The position numbers and the translations under genes were made by a program. DNA of 64,000 bases from Deltaproteobacteria bacterium (GTDB taxonomy: Bacteria > Desulfobacterota > Binatia > UBA9968 > JAJDTQ01), in contig JAPOPM010000199.1 of assembly GCA_026712905.1 (NCBI GenBank), forward strand, positions 1 to 64,000, written 5' to 3'. Shown piece after piece: positions 8,242 to 16,993 of the stretch. Numbering within the stretch: the stretch's first letter is position 1; each line of letters opens with the position of its first letter. Below the pieces are notes generated by a model. It made no database searches and was not told the DNA's origin. It saw only the letters and a list, made by a program, of their open reading frames with translations.

Positions 8242-10643
8242 GATGGTTCGGCGCGGGCCTTTTCTATTTCGGTCCACACCCGTTCGGGCGTGAGCGGGAG
8301 ATGGTCGAAGGTGCAGCCCAGCGGCGCCAGCGCGTTCTCCACCGCATTGCAGATGGCCGCGGGCGCGGGAATGGCGCCGCCCTCCCCCACTCCCTTCATT
8401 CCCAGAGGCGTATACGGCGACGGCGTCACCAGGTGGTCCATGCGCACGTCGGGGATCTCCACCGCGGTGGGCTTCAGGTAGTCCACGAAGGTCGTCGCTT
8501 TCAGGTTCCCCTGCTCGTCGTAGTCGAACTCCTCGAACAGCGCCGCGCCGATGCCGTGGGCGGTGGCGCCCTGCACCAGCCCTTCCACGATGGCCGGGTT
8601 CAGCACAATGCCGCAGTCGTGCACCACGCCGTACTTGAGGATCGCGACCCCGCCGGTGTCCGGGTCCACTTCGACGATGACCCCGTGGGCGGCGTTGCTG
8701 GCGAAGAGCTGGTTGCGCACGCGGCGGTTCTCGTCGGGGACGTTGGCGAGGTCGGAGCTGTAGTAGAATCGACCCTCCAGGCCCGGCTCCATCCCGCGCG
8801 GCAGCGACAGCAGGTCGCGGTAGGCCACGAAGGCCAGCTCCGCCAGAGTCTTGCGATGCTCGTGGCGGTCGCGGGCGCGCACGCCCCCCTCGGCCAGCTC
8901 CAGGTTCTCCACCGGCTCCTGCAGCAGGTACGCCGCCAACTCCAGAAGCTTGTCGCGGACCTTGTGCGCGGCCCCGAGGATGGCGCCCACGTCGGTGCCG
9001 GCGAACTTGTTGGAGTAGTTGCCGGTGGCGTAGAGCCAGGGCGTCACCGCGGAGTCGAAGAACGGCGACACGCGCACGCCGTCCATGGCGACCCCCAGCT
9101 CGTCGGCGACGATCTGCGCCGCGGCGGTCTCGTGCCCCTGGCCGCTGCCCACGTCCCCCAGGAGCACCAGGATGCTGCCGTCGTGCTCCACCCGCACCAT
9201 GGCCGCCTCGGCCGAGCCCGAGGCGCTGCGCCGGCCGGACGAGAGCATGTAGGCCGACTGGTTGGAGGTGCTCGGCTCCAGCCCGATGGCGATGCCGATG
9301 CCGAGGTAGCGTCCCCGGGCGCGGGCCTCACGCTGTTCCTGGAGAAAGTCCTGGTAGTCGATGAGCGGCAGCAGCTTGTCGAGGGTGCCGCCGAAGTCGC
9401 CGCTGTCGATGAGCGCGCCGCTGGGGCCGGTGTAGGGCATGGCGTCGGGCGGCACCAGGTTCCTGCGCCGCAGCTCGATGGGGTCCATGCCGAGCTGCCG
9501 CGCCAGGTAGTCCATCATCCGTTCCATGGCCAGGCACATGAACGGCTTGCCGATGCCCCGGTTGGCGCCCGACGGGCACTTGTTGGTCATCACCGAGTTG
9601 ACCTCGTAGCGCACCACCGGGATGCGGTAGCAGTTGGTCAGGTTGCCGAGCTTGAGGATCGAATGCACCGTGGGATTGAGGACGTTGGCGCCCTCGTCCG
9701 CGATGTCGCGCACCCTCATGCCGAGGATGCGGCCTTCCTCGTCCAGCGCCGTTTCCAGGTCCATGACGCCGTTGCACGCGTGGATCAGCGCCATGAGGTT
9801 CTCGCGCCGGTCCTCCAGGTAGTGCACCGGCTTGCCCCCGCTCAGCTTGGACAGAAGCGCCGCGATGATCAGGTAGTGGGCCTTGCGCTTGTTGCCGAAG
9901 CCGCCGCCCACGTCCGGCGTGACGAAACGGATCTGCGCATGGGTCAGGCCCAGGCTGTGGGCCACGATGGGCATGGCCTGGCCCGGGCGCTGGTCGTTGG
10001 ACCAGACGGTGAGCTGTTCCCGGTGGTCGTCATAGACCGCGGTGCAGCCGAAGGTCTCGAGCGCCGTGGACGAGTAGCGCTGGATGTAGAAGCGCTTCTT
10101 GAAGACGTGGGCCGCGCGCGCGAAGGCCGCATCCGTGTCGCCGTAGTCGAAGCGGTCTTGCCACATGACGTTGGTGCCCATGGACTCGAAAAGCAGCGGC
10201 GCGTCCGGCTCCATGGCCGCCTCGGGGTCCACCGCCGCGGGCAGGGGCTCGTACTCCACCCGGATCTTCTCCAGCGCGTCCTCGGCCAGGTAGCGGCTGG
10301 TAGCCAGGATGGCGGCCACCGGCTCGCCCACGTGGGTGACCTTGCCGAAGGCCAGGCAGTAGGCGTCGAGGGCCACCGGAATGGGGATGAGGGAGCGCAG
10401 CGGCTTGGTCATGCGCCCCACGTCCTCGCCGGTGAGGCCGCACACCACCCCGGGCATGGCCAACGCCTCGCTCAGGTCCACGTTCACGATGCGCGCGTGC
10501 GCGTGCACGCTCCGCAGCAACGCGACGTGCAGCGTGTCCGGGAACTTCATGTCGTCGATGTAGGTGCCCCGGCCGGTGGAGAACCGCAGGTCCTCTCTCA
10601 GCCGGACCGGGCGGCCCTTCCATTGGGTGGATGAAGGTTGCAT
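8238..10643 (-). CDS. Molybdopterin-binding large subunit of a xanthine dehydrogenase/CoxL-family hydroxylase
   Basis: 801 residues. The N-terminal a/b hammerhead begins RPVRLREDLRFSTGRGTYIDD. The molybdopterin domain follows with PDVGGGFGNK at 243-252, the pocket segment NKCPSGANRGIGKP at 354-367, and GSGQGHETAAAQ and GVGEGGAIPAP further on. True CO dehydrogenases carry AYRCSFR in the pocket; this has ANRGIGKP, so it is a form II or related enzyme that hydroxylates an unknown N-heterocycle or aldehyde. It is the last gene of CoxM-CoxS-CoxL type (12023 to 8238), 4 bases from the 2Fe-2S subunit. The stop codon is provided by a GGGGCGACC repeat. Confidence 0.92.
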   Translation of the reverse strand: MQPSSTQWKGRPVRLREDLRFSTGRGTYIDDMKFPDTLHVALLRSVHAHARIVNVDLSEALAMPGVVCGLTGEDVGRMTKPLRSLIPIPVALDAYCLAFGKVTHVGEPVAAILATSRYLAEDALEKIRVEYEPLPAAVDPEAAMEPDAPLLFESMGTNVMWQDRFDYGDTDAAFARAAHVFKKRFYIQRYSSTALETFGCTAVYDDHREQLTVWSNDQRPGQAMPIVAHSLGLTHAQIRFVTPDVGGGFGNKRKAHYLIIAALLSKLSGGKPVHYLEDRRENLMALIHACNGVMDLETALDEEGRILGMRVRDIADEGANVLNPTVHSILKLGNLTNCYRIPVVRYEVNSVMTNKCPSGANRGIGKPFMCLAMERMMDYLARQLGMDPIELRRRNLVPPDAMPYTGPSGALIDSGDFGGTLDKLLPLIDYQDFLQEQREARARGRYLGIGIAIGLEPSTSNQSAYMLSSGRRSASGSAEAAMVRVEHDGSILVLLGDVGSGQGHETAAAQIVADELGVAMDGVRVSPFFDSAVTPWLYATGNYSNKFAGTDVGAILGAAHKVRDKLLELAAYLLQEPVENLELAEGGVRARDRHEHRKTLAELAFVAYRDLLSLPRGMEPGLEGRFYYSSDLANVPDENRRVRNQLFASNAAHGVIVEVDPDTGGVAILKYGVVHDCGIVLNPAIVEGLVQGATAHGIGAALFEEFDYDEQGNLKATTFVDYLKPTAVEIPDVRMDHLVTPSPYTPLGMKGVGEGGAIPAPAAICNAVENALAPLGCTFDHLPLTPERVWTEIEKARAEPS

Positions 10644-10647
10644 GGGT

Positions 10648-11151
10648 TCAACCGGATCTGACGCTTGGCGCGGCGGCGCGTACCGCGCGGACGATGTTGG
10701 CGTATCCGGTGCACATGCACAGGTTGCCGGAGAGCGCCTCGCGCACCTGGGTCTCCGTGGGATCGGGACAGTGCTTCAACAGATCCACGGCCGCCAGCAG
10801 CATGCCCGGCGTGCAGAAGCCGCACTGGAGCGCATGGTGCTCCACGAACGCCTGCTGCAACGGGTCCAACGCCTCCTCGTCGCCCAGCCCCTCCACGGTC
10901 ACGATCTCGTGGCCGTGGGCCTGCACGGCGAAGAGGATGCACGAACGCACCACCTGCCCGTCCATCAGCACCGAGCACGCGCCGCACACGCCGTGCTCGC
11001 AGCCCACGTGAACGCCGGTGAAGCCCGCGTCCTCGCGCAGGAAGTCGGCCAGTGTCTTGCGCACGTCCACCTCGGCCGCGCAACGCCGCCCGTTGACCGT
11101 CACGGAGACGGTGCGCCTGTCCGTTCGTTCGTCCGTCAACTCCCGCTCCAT
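10648..11151 (-). CDS. 2Fe-2S subunit of the molybdo-hydroxylase (CoxS type)
   Basis: 167 residues from the ATG at 11151. The plant-type 2Fe-2S cluster is bound by Cys51, 56, 59 and 71 (GCEHGVCGACSVLMDG...C). The second cluster is bound by Cys110, 113, 145 and 147 (QCGFCTPGM ... NLCMCTGY), which passes electrons from molybdopterin to FAD. The start overlaps the 3' end of the FAD subunit by 16 bases, and the large subunit begins 4 bases after the stop, a compact operon. The length is normal for the family. Confidence 0.95.
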   Translation of the reverse strand: MERELTDERTDRRTVSVTVNGRRCAAEVDVRKTLADFLREDAGFTGVHVGCEHGVCGACSVLMDGQVVRSCILFAVQAHGHEIVTVEGLGDEEALDPLQQAFVEHHALQCGFCTPGMLLAAVDLLKHCPDPTETQVREALSGNLCMCTGYANIVRAVRAAAPSVRSG

Positions 11152-12023
11152 CGCTCCAGCGCTTGCGCGACGGAGCGCTTGACCAGCACCGCGGCCAGTC
11201 GCCGCTGGTAGGGCGTGGCGTCCGCATGGGTGACGAGCGCCGCCACCTCGGTCTCGGCCGTCCTGCCCGCTTCTTCCACGAGATCGTGTTGGGCGGCACC
11301 GTCCGTACGAGCCACTCCCGCTCCGCCCACCAGCCGTTCGACCGCGTCCAGCCGTGACGGTGTCCACGCCGGTCCGGCCGCCACCACGCGCGCGCCGGTG
11401 CACGTTCCGTTCCCCTCCAGCACGACCGCGGCCTCGGCCAACGCGAAATCGCCGTGGCGGCGGCTGAACTCCACGAAGCTCGCCGGTCGGGGCGCCGGCG
11501 TCAACGGAATCCGCGCCTCCACCAATATCTCGCCCGGCGCCAGCGCGGTCTCGTAGGGACCCAGGAAAAACTCGCTCGCGGCCATCACCCGCTCGCCCGC
11601 CGGCCCCGCCGCCACCAACTCCGCGTCCAGCGCCGTCATCACACACGGCAACTCCGCCACCGGATCCGCGTGCGCCAGGCTGCCGCCGACGGTGCCGCGG
11701 TTGCGGATGGCGGGATGCCCCACCTGCGTCAGCGCCTCCACGAGAAGCGGGCAACGCTCCGCCAGCACCGTCGAGAACTCCGCCTCGCGCTGGCGAGTCA
11801 TGGCGCCGATGCACAGCCGCGCGCCGTCGTCGCGGATATAGGACAGACCCTCCACCTGATTGAGATCCACCAAGACCTCGGGATAGGCCAGCCGCAGGTT
11901 GAGCAACGGCACGAGGCTCTGACCGCCGGCCAGCACCCGCGCGTCGCCCGACGATTCTCGCAGGAGGTCGAGCGCTTCGGACAGCGACCGGGGGGTATGG
12001 TAACGAAACGGAGGTGGCTTCAT
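11136..12023 (-). CDS. FAD-binding subunit of the molybdo-hydroxylase (CoxM type)
   Basis: 295 residues, standard for CoxM. The FAD-binding motifs are AGGQS at 32-36 and TVGGSLAHADP at 111-121, and the protein opens PPPFRYHTPRSLSEALDLL. The C-terminal CO-dehydrogenase flavoprotein domain ends near residue 290. It is the first gene of the three-gene hydroxylase operon. The ATG at 12023 has GGAGGT 8 bases upstream. The FAD passes electrons from the 2Fe-2S subunit to an acceptor that is not identified here. Confidence 0.93.
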   Translation of the reverse strand: MKPPPFRYHTPRSLSEALDLLRESSGDARVLAGGQSLVPLLNLRLAYPEVLVDLNQVEGLSYIRDDGARLCIGAMTRQREAEFSTVLAERCPLLVEALTQVGHPAIRNRGTVGGSLAHADPVAELPCVMTALDAELVAAGPAGERVMAASEFFLGPYETALAPGEILVEARIPLTPAPRPASFVEFSRRHGDFALAEAAVVLEGNGTCTGARVVAAGPAWTPSRLDAVERLVGGAGVARTDGAAQHDLVEEAGRTAETEVAALVTHADATPYQRRLAAVLVKRSVAQALERWSGS

Positions 12024-12051
12024 GACGGGATACGATACTTACGGGAATCGT

Positions 12052-12079
12052 GGACCCCGGGTCAAGCCCAGGGTGACGG
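12052..12079. repeat. CCCGGGTCAAGCCC-type palindromic repeat
   Basis: GACCCCGGGTCAAGCCCAGG with GTGACG following, between the FAD-subunit gene and the EamA gene. The same repeat lies inside the MITE at about 28722-28749. Confidence 0.5.
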
Positions 12080-12140
12080 GAGGTTCGCTGACGACGGCAG
12101 GTTTGCCTATGCCGCGGGTATCGGCTAGACGGGAAACTTC

Positions 12141-13004
12141 ATGCGCCCTGAAATCGTTCCGTTCATCTCTGCCATGGGCTGGGCCGTGGACTCCATCATG
12201 GTGCGCAAGGGCGCGCGCACGTCGAGCGTTCTCAGCGCGGCCTTCCTCAGCTACGTCGTGACCACCGTCCTGATGTGGTCCTACGTGGCGATCAACTTCC
12301 CCCTCTCCATCGTCCGCTCCCCGGCGGCCTTCTACTTCATGGCCAGCGGCACGCTCCAGCCTCTGCTGGCGCGCATCTTCCTCTACATCGGCATCGACCG
12401 CCTGGGCGTCGCCCGAGCCATGCCGCTGCGCGGCGTCGGGCCGCTCTTCTCCGTGGCCATCGCGGTGGTCTTCCTGCACGAACGCCCGGTGGTCCCCGTC
12501 TACCTGGGGGCGCTTTTCATCGTCGCCGGCGGATGGCTGGTGCTCTATCGGAAGGAGGGCGCCAGTTCCGACTGGCGGCTGCTGGACGCGGTGTATCCCC
12601 TGCTGGCGGCATTCCTGGCGGGGGTCTCCCAGAACTTCCGCAAGGCCGGCCTGCTCATCCTGCCCAACCCGTTCGTGGCCGGCGCGGTGACCACCGGGAC
12701 CTCGCTCGCGATCTTCGTGGTCTACCTCGGGCTCAAGCGGCAGTTCTCCGTGGTCATACCGAGCCGGCAGAGCCTGCCTTACTTCGGACCCACGGCCTTC
12801 ATATCGGCCATCTCGCAACTCCTGGTCTTCACCTCACTGAGCCTGGGCGACGTGTCGGTCATGATCCCGCTGCTCAACACCACCCCGCTTTTCTCGCTCA
12901 TCCTCAGCCTGATCTTCCTGAAGGACCTCGAGAGGGTCACCGTACCCATCGTCCTCGGCGCGCTGTCCATGCTGGGCGGCGTAACCCTCATCGCCACCCG
13001 GTAG
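12141..13004 (+). CDS. EamA/DMT-family permease
   Basis: 287 residues with ten hydrophobic segments in two halves; each half ends with the EamA signature (PLRGVGPLFSVAIAVVFLHE and PLLNTTPLFSLILSLIFLKD). The protein opens MRPEIVPFISAMGWAVDSIM, so the start at 12141 leaves no room for a signal peptide, as usual for the family. It is divergent from the hydroxylase operon and could move that enzyme's substrate or product, but this is only positional inference. Confidence 0.85.
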   Translation: MRPEIVPFISAMGWAVDSIMVRKGARTSSVLSAAFLSYVVTTVLMWSYVAINFPLSIVRSPAAFYFMASGTLQPLLARIFLYIGIDRLGVARAMPLRGVGPLFSVAIAVVFLHERPVVPVYLGALFIVAGGWLVLYRKEGASSDWRLLDAVYPLLAAFLAGVSQNFRKAGLLILPNPFVAGAVTTGTSLAIFVVYLGLKRQFSVVIPSRQSLPYFGPTAFISAISQLLVFTSLSLGDVSVMIPLLNTTPLFSLILSLIFLKDLERVTVPIVLGALSMLGGVTLIATR

Positions 13005-13201
13005 CACGTGCATGACACGACCTGACACACGCGACCCTGTGAAGTTCGCGTTGACGTGACGCTCACGGAGCCGTAGAGTAACGGTCAGACAAGTTTTGGC
13101 TGAAACGGCCTAAAGAACCCCACAGGAGTACCGATCATATACGGACAGAGGGACGGAACGGACGAACCGACCGTCAAGGGTCATGACAACAGAGGTCCCA
13201 T

Positions 13202-13393
13202 ATGAGCGGTGAAATCTTCACGATTATCGGCGTCGGAATCGCCCTTGGTCTGTTCATCTGGCGGGTCGCCGCACGGCTTGACGGACGAATCGACCGGCTG
13301 GACCTGAGGATCGACGGTCTGCAAAAGGAACTGCACGACCTGGCACGGGAGTTTGCCGAACTGCGGGGGGAGATCAGGGGCGCCCAAACCTGA
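13202..13393 (+). CDS. Small membrane-anchored coiled-coil protein
   Basis: 63 residues: MSGEIFTIIGVGIALGLFIW is a single transmembrane helix, then a highly charged helix with heptad-like spacing (LDGRIDRLDLRIDGLQKELHDLAREF). GAGGTC precedes the ATG at 13202. The organisation, one membrane helix plus LDGRIDRLD-type repeats, resembles in reverse the larger protein at 28074. No function is recognised; such proteins often oligomerise at the membrane. Confidence 0.65.
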   Translation: MSGEIFTIIGVGIALGLFIWRVAARLDGRIDRLDLRIDGLQKELHDLAREFAELRGEIRGAQT

Positions 13394-13448
13394 CGCCGCC
13401 CCTTTCTCGCCGCCTGATTCAAGGCGGCGTACTCATCAAAGAGTTCGG

Positions 13449-14417
13449 TCAGTCCACTCGGTTGCGCCGCTCGCCGCGCCGGAAGGCGTCGATGTTTTCG
13501 AACACCTCGTCCATGAGCCGCTGGCGCGTCTCCCGGGCCGCCCAGGCGCAATGAGGAGTGATCAGGAGGTTGTCCAGCCGCGCCGCCGCCTCCATCATCG
13601 GGTGGCCCTCGTCGGGCGGTTCCTGCGAGATCACGTCCAAGGCCGCGCCCGCGATCGTGCCCTGTTCCAGCGCCTCGATCAGGGCCGCCTCGTCCACCAG
13701 GCCGCCGCGGGCGGTATTGACCAGATAGGCGGTGGGCTTCATCAACGACAGGCTGTGTGGGTTGATGAACCCCTGGGTCACGGGCGTGAGCGGGCAGTGC
13801 AGGCTTACGAAATCAGCCTGTCGCAGCACTTCCTCCAGGGGCAGCCTGTCCGGCTGCCGGCCTTCCTCGCCCACGCGGCCGGCCACGATCACCTCGAGTC
13901 CGAAGACCCGCGCCATCTCCGCGACCTTGCGGCCGATGTTGCCGTAGCCGACGATGCCCAGCACCCGCCCCTGAAGTTCGAAGCTCGGGTAGTCGTGGCG
14001 CGTGAAGATGGTGCTCTCCTGCCAGTCGCCCATGCGCGTCCCCTGAGCGTAACGCGCGGCCTGGGTGGCCAACTCCAGGATCAGCGCCAGGGTGTACTGG
14101 GCCACCGCGGTGGTGGCGTAGCCCGGTACGTTGCATACCGCGATACCCCGCTCCCGCGCGCACGCGATGTCGACGTTGTCGGTGCCGGTGGCGCCCACGG
14201 CGATGAGCTCGAGCTGTGCGGCCGAGGGGTGTTCCAGCCGTGCCCGGTCGAGCACGAACTTGTTGATGACCGCGCACTGCCGGTCCGCCAGACGCTCGGG
14301 CAACTCCTCCCCTTCCGTCAACTCGTGCGCGACACAGTCCGCGGCCTCCTCGAACCGCGTCAGGGTGACCACGCCGAAGGTGGCGGCGTCCAGGAACGCC
14401 AGGCGGAATGCGTTCAC
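13449..14417 (-). CDS. D-isomer-specific 2-hydroxyacid dehydrogenase
   Basis: 322 residues from a GTG at 14417 that overlaps the TGA of the upstream cupin gene (GTGA). The NAD-binding Rossmann motif is GIVGYGNIGRKVAEMA. The catalytic Arg, Glu and His are in VNTARGGLVDE, ISQEPPDEGHP and ITPHCAWAARE. It resembles hydroxypyruvate/glycerate dehydrogenases, which reduce 2-keto acids to D-2-hydroxy acids. The coupled cupin suggests a small degradative operon. A longer open frame exists, but its N-terminal part is a shadow of the cupin gene. Confidence 0.92.
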   Translation of the reverse strand: MNAFRLAFLDAATFGVVTLTRFEEAADCVAHELTEGEELPERLADRQCAVINKFVLDRARLEHPSAAQLELIAVGATGTDNVDIACARERGIAVCNVPGYATTAVAQYTLALILELATQAARYAQGTRMGDWQESTIFTRHDYPSFELQGRVLGIVGYGNIGRKVAEMARVFGLEVIVAGRVGEEGRQPDRLPLEEVLRQADFVSLHCPLTPVTQGFINPHSLSLMKPTAYLVNTARGGLVDEAALIEALEQGTIAGAALDVISQEPPDEGHPMMEAAARLDNLLITPHCAWAARETRQRLMDEVFENIDAFRRGERRNRVD

Positions 14418-14932
14418 GACCCGCCCTTCGCCCCGGGTCCGGTCTCGTCCTGGAAGTACGGAACCTCGGTGCCCTTCTTGTAAATACCGCGGAACGGCTT
14501 CTGGTCCGACGCGCCCGGTCCGGCGTACACCCCGACCTTGCCGGAGTCGGGATAGTGGACGATGTCGGGATACTGCATGGTGCTCACGCACAGGTAGCGC
14601 AGGTCCCCCTCCGACGTATTCACGAGCTGATGGCTCATGTCCACGCCGCCCGGGCAGGCGACGACCGTGCCGGCGCGCACCGCCACGGTCTCGTCCCCGA
14701 ACCGCAGGCTCCCCTCACCTTCGAGAATGTAGATCAACTCCTCGTTGAGGGTGTGCACGTGGAGCGGGAACGCCGCCTTGCCCGGCGGAACGGTGAAGAG
14801 CCCATAACCGAGTTTCTGCGCCCCCGCGGCCAAACCCACGCGCTGCCGTGTACCGCCGAACGAAGTGCCTTCAGGGGACGGCAGCGCCTCCTCGGCGACA
14901 TCGGAAACATGCACGATATTCTTGTGGCTCAT
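14414..14932 (-). CDS. Single-domain cupin protein
   Basis: 172 residues. Cupin motif 1 is PLHVHTLNEELIYILEGEG, with two His and a Glu as metal ligands. Motif 2 is PGGVDMSHQLVN, which carries the fourth His. The extended C-terminus is KKGTEVPYF. The fold commonly serves as a small dioxygenase, isomerase or sensor, and no substrate is evident. It is translationally coupled to the downstream 2-hydroxyacid dehydrogenase and divergent from the LysE-like exporter at 14995. Confidence 0.85.
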   Translation of the reverse strand: MSHKNIVHVSDVAEEALPSPEGTSFGGTRQRVGLAAGAQKLGYGLFTVPPGKAAFPLHVHTLNEELIYILEGEGSLRFGDETVAVRAGTVVACPGGVDMSHQLVNTSEGDLRYLCVSTMQYPDIVHYPDSGKVGVYAGPGASDQKPFRGIYKKGTEVPYFQDETGPGAKGGS

Positions 14933-14994
14933 CCGTGATCCTCCCTCTTCCTGTCCGTTTTCGTTAGAGCGGCCGCGTTGCTAGGCTCCCCGCC

Positions 14995-15615
14995 ATGGGC
15001 CTCCTGTTCGCGTATGCCATGGGGTTCTCCGTCGCCTCCATGCCGGGCCCCATCCTGGCGCTCATCACCACCGAGACGCTCCGCCGAGGCGCGTGGCCGG
15101 GTGTCCAGACGGCCCTGGCGCCCATGTGCGTGGACGCCTGCGTCATGCTGCCGCTGGTGATGGCGCTCCATTCCGCCATCCCGTCGGGGGCCGGCGCCGT
15201 GGCCATGGGCGTTGCCGGCGGCGCGTTTCTCCTCTGGCTGGGGATCCAGTCCTTCCGGGCAGGGTCGGCGCCCGAGGCCGCCGACCGCCCGCGCGGCTCG
15301 CGGCAGCTTTCCCCGTTTCTCAAGAGCGTGCTCACACAACTCATGAACCCCTATGCCTACATCTTCTGGGGGACGGTGGGTTTCGGCTTCGTGCGCGCGG
15401 GCTTCGCAAGCCAAGGCATCCAGGGGGCGCTGTCGTTTCCCGTGGGCTTTTGGCTCGGGGCGGGTACCATGAACTTCCTGGTCGTGTACCTGGTCAGCCG
15501 CGGGAGGCGCTACCTGCCCCCTCGGCTGGAGCCCTACGTGCACGTCCTCTCCGGAATCCTGTTGATCGCGGCGGGCGCCTTTCTCGTGTGGGCCGTAGCC
15601 CGGGATCACCTGTAG
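14995..15615 (+). CDS. LysE/RhtB-family exporter
   Basis: 206 residues, six hydrophobic segments. The LysE-family start is recognisable (AYAMGFSVASMPGPILALIT with the PGP motif), as is the LTQLMNPYAYIFWG segment mid-protein, equivalent to the conserved NPK motif region. The family exports amino acids and related compounds. It is divergent from the cupin gene, with about 60 bases between starts. Confidence 0.82.
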   Translation: MGLLFAYAMGFSVASMPGPILALITTETLRRGAWPGVQTALAPMCVDACVMLPLVMALHSAIPSGAGAVAMGVAGGAFLLWLGIQSFRAGSAPEAADRPRGSRQLSPFLKSVLTQLMNPYAYIFWGTVGFGFVRAGFASQGIQGALSFPVGFWLGAGTMNFLVVYLVSRGRRYLPPRLEPYVHVLSGILLIAAGAFLVWAVARDHL

Positions 15616-15626
15616 GCGGGGGAACC

Positions 15627-16484
15627 CTACGTACCCTTCTTCCCGGCTTCCGCAACCGCCTTGGCCTCATCCCACAGCGCATCCATCTCTTCGAAGGACG
15701 CCTGCTCCACCGTCTTGCCCCGTTCCGCCAGCTCGCCCTCGATATAGGCGAAGCGCTTGTGGAAGCGCTGGAGAGTGCCCTCCAGGGCCTCTTCCGCCTG
15801 TACCTTGAGAAAGCGGCCCAGGTTGACCACGGCGAAGAGCAGGTCTCCCAACTCCGCCTCCACGCGCTCCGGCTTCCCGCTCCCGGCCGCTTCCTTCAAC
15901 TCTTCCAGCTCTTCCTCCACCTTGCCCCACACGGGTCCCACGTCGGGCCAGTCGAAGCCGACGCCGGCGGCCTTGTCGCCGATGCGCTGGGCGCGCGCCA
16001 GGGCCGGCATGGCCCGGGGCACCGAGGTGAAGATGGAGTGGCCTTGCGCCCCGCCAGACGGTTTCTCCCGCGCCTTGATCTTCTCCCAGTTCCGCAACAC
16101 CGCTCCGGCATCCGTGGCGCGCTCGTCGCCGAAGACGTGGGGATGCCGCCGCACGAGCTTGTCGCGCAGGCCGGTCATCACTGCCTCGATGGCGAAGCGC
16201 CCGTCCTCGCGCGCCAACTGGGCGTGGAACAACACTTGCAGCAGCACGTCCCCCAGCTCGTCGCGGATGGCCGAAGCGTCGTCCTGGTCGATGGCTTCGA
16301 GCAGCTCGTAGGTCTCCTCCACGGCGTAGCGCTTGAGCGACGCGTGGGTCTGTTCCCGGTCCCACGGGCAACCGCCCTCGCCGCGCAAACGCGCCATCAC
16401 GCCGACGAGATCCTCGAACAGTTCGCCCGTGTTCTGTCGCTTGTCCTCGTCCACCGAATGCCGCCCGGTCTTGCTACTTGTCAC
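15627..16484 (-). CDS. mazG: Nucleoside triphosphate pyrophosphohydrolase MazG
   Basis: 285 residues with two MazG domains. The first has CPWDREQTHASLKRYAVEE and the metal-binding EExxE/ExxD pattern (EETYELLEA, DELGDVLLQVLFHA). The second has VEEELEELKEA and EAELGDLLFAVVNLGR. It hydrolyses NTPs to NMPs and PPi, a house-cleaning role. The first possible start is a GTG at 16484 that overlaps the upstream VOC gene by 11 bases, so the two are probably one transcript. The length matches E. coli MazG. Confidence 0.95.
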   Translation of the reverse strand: MTSSKTGRHSVDEDKRQNTGELFEDLVGVMARLRGEGGCPWDREQTHASLKRYAVEETYELLEAIDQDDASAIRDELGDVLLQVLFHAQLAREDGRFAIEAVMTGLRDKLVRRHPHVFGDERATDAGAVLRNWEKIKAREKPSGGAQGHSIFTSVPRAMPALARAQRIGDKAAGVGFDWPDVGPVWGKVEEELEELKEAAGSGKPERVEAELGDLLFAVVNLGRFLKVQAEEALEGTLQRFHKRFAYIEGELAERGKTVEQASFEEMDALWDEAKAVAEAGKKGT

Positions 16485-16863
16485 GGGGCGCGCCGACCCA
16501 GCCCGTGTCCGACACGTCGATCTCCTGCTCCTCCGGTCCGGTGACCTTGACCTCGAAGTAGGACTGGGGACGGGACGGATCGGTGGGATTGATTCGCGTC
16601 ATGTCCGTGAGCTGTTCGCCGCCCAGCTTGGCGACCCGCCCCACCGACTCCTCCAGGTTGTCCACCTGGAAGCCGAAATGGTCCACGCCCGCCGGGGACG
16701 TGGGTGTCTTGAGCTTCAGGATCGCCATGTTGATGTGGCCGTCGGACAGGTAGACGCCGTTCAACCCCTTCCCTACCTCCTCGAGATCGAACGCTTCCTT
16801 GTAGAAGGCCGCGGTCTTCGCCACGTCCCCGGTCCTGATCGCTATGTGCTTGAGTCGCGCCAT
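16474..16863 (-). CDS. VOC-superfamily (glyoxalase-like) protein
   Basis: 129 residues from the ATG at 16863, preceded by a strong AGGAGG. Two beta-alpha-beta-beta-beta modules are visible: MARLKHIAIRTGDVAKTAAFY and VDHFGFQVDNLEES. Candidate metal ligands are the His in LKHIAIR, the His in VDHFGF and a Glu in the terminal PEEQEIDV. The length is that of a single-domain lactoylglutathione lyase-like enzyme, but VOC proteins do many reactions and the substrate is unknown. It is upstream of and overlapping mazG. Confidence 0.85.
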   Translation of the reverse strand: MARLKHIAIRTGDVAKTAAFYKEAFDLEEVGKGLNGVYLSDGHINMAILKLKTPTSPAGVDHFGFQVDNLEESVGRVAKLGGEQLTDMTRINPTDPSRPQSYFEVKVTGPEEQEIDVSDTGWVGAPRDK

Positions 16864-16993
16864 TCGAAACCTCCTGTTTACGTCCGAAATCCGGTCACAA
16901 TTTACAGGAAAAGCCCGCGAGTTGCATTCCACGTGTCCCCCGGTCCGGCGGGCGCTCACAAACAGCCCCGTGAACCGCTAGACTTGAACCTCC

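Noticed and set aside
8301-10634. 777-codon plus-strand frame opposite the CoxL-type gene
   Set aside because: Mirror frame of a recognised enzyme with His/Val/Gly-rich composition; no ribosome site or domain.
8238-10643. Aerobic CO dehydrogenase large subunit
   Set aside because: The pocket has ANRGIGKP instead of the AYRCSFR with the copper-binding Cys, so CO oxidation is not supported.
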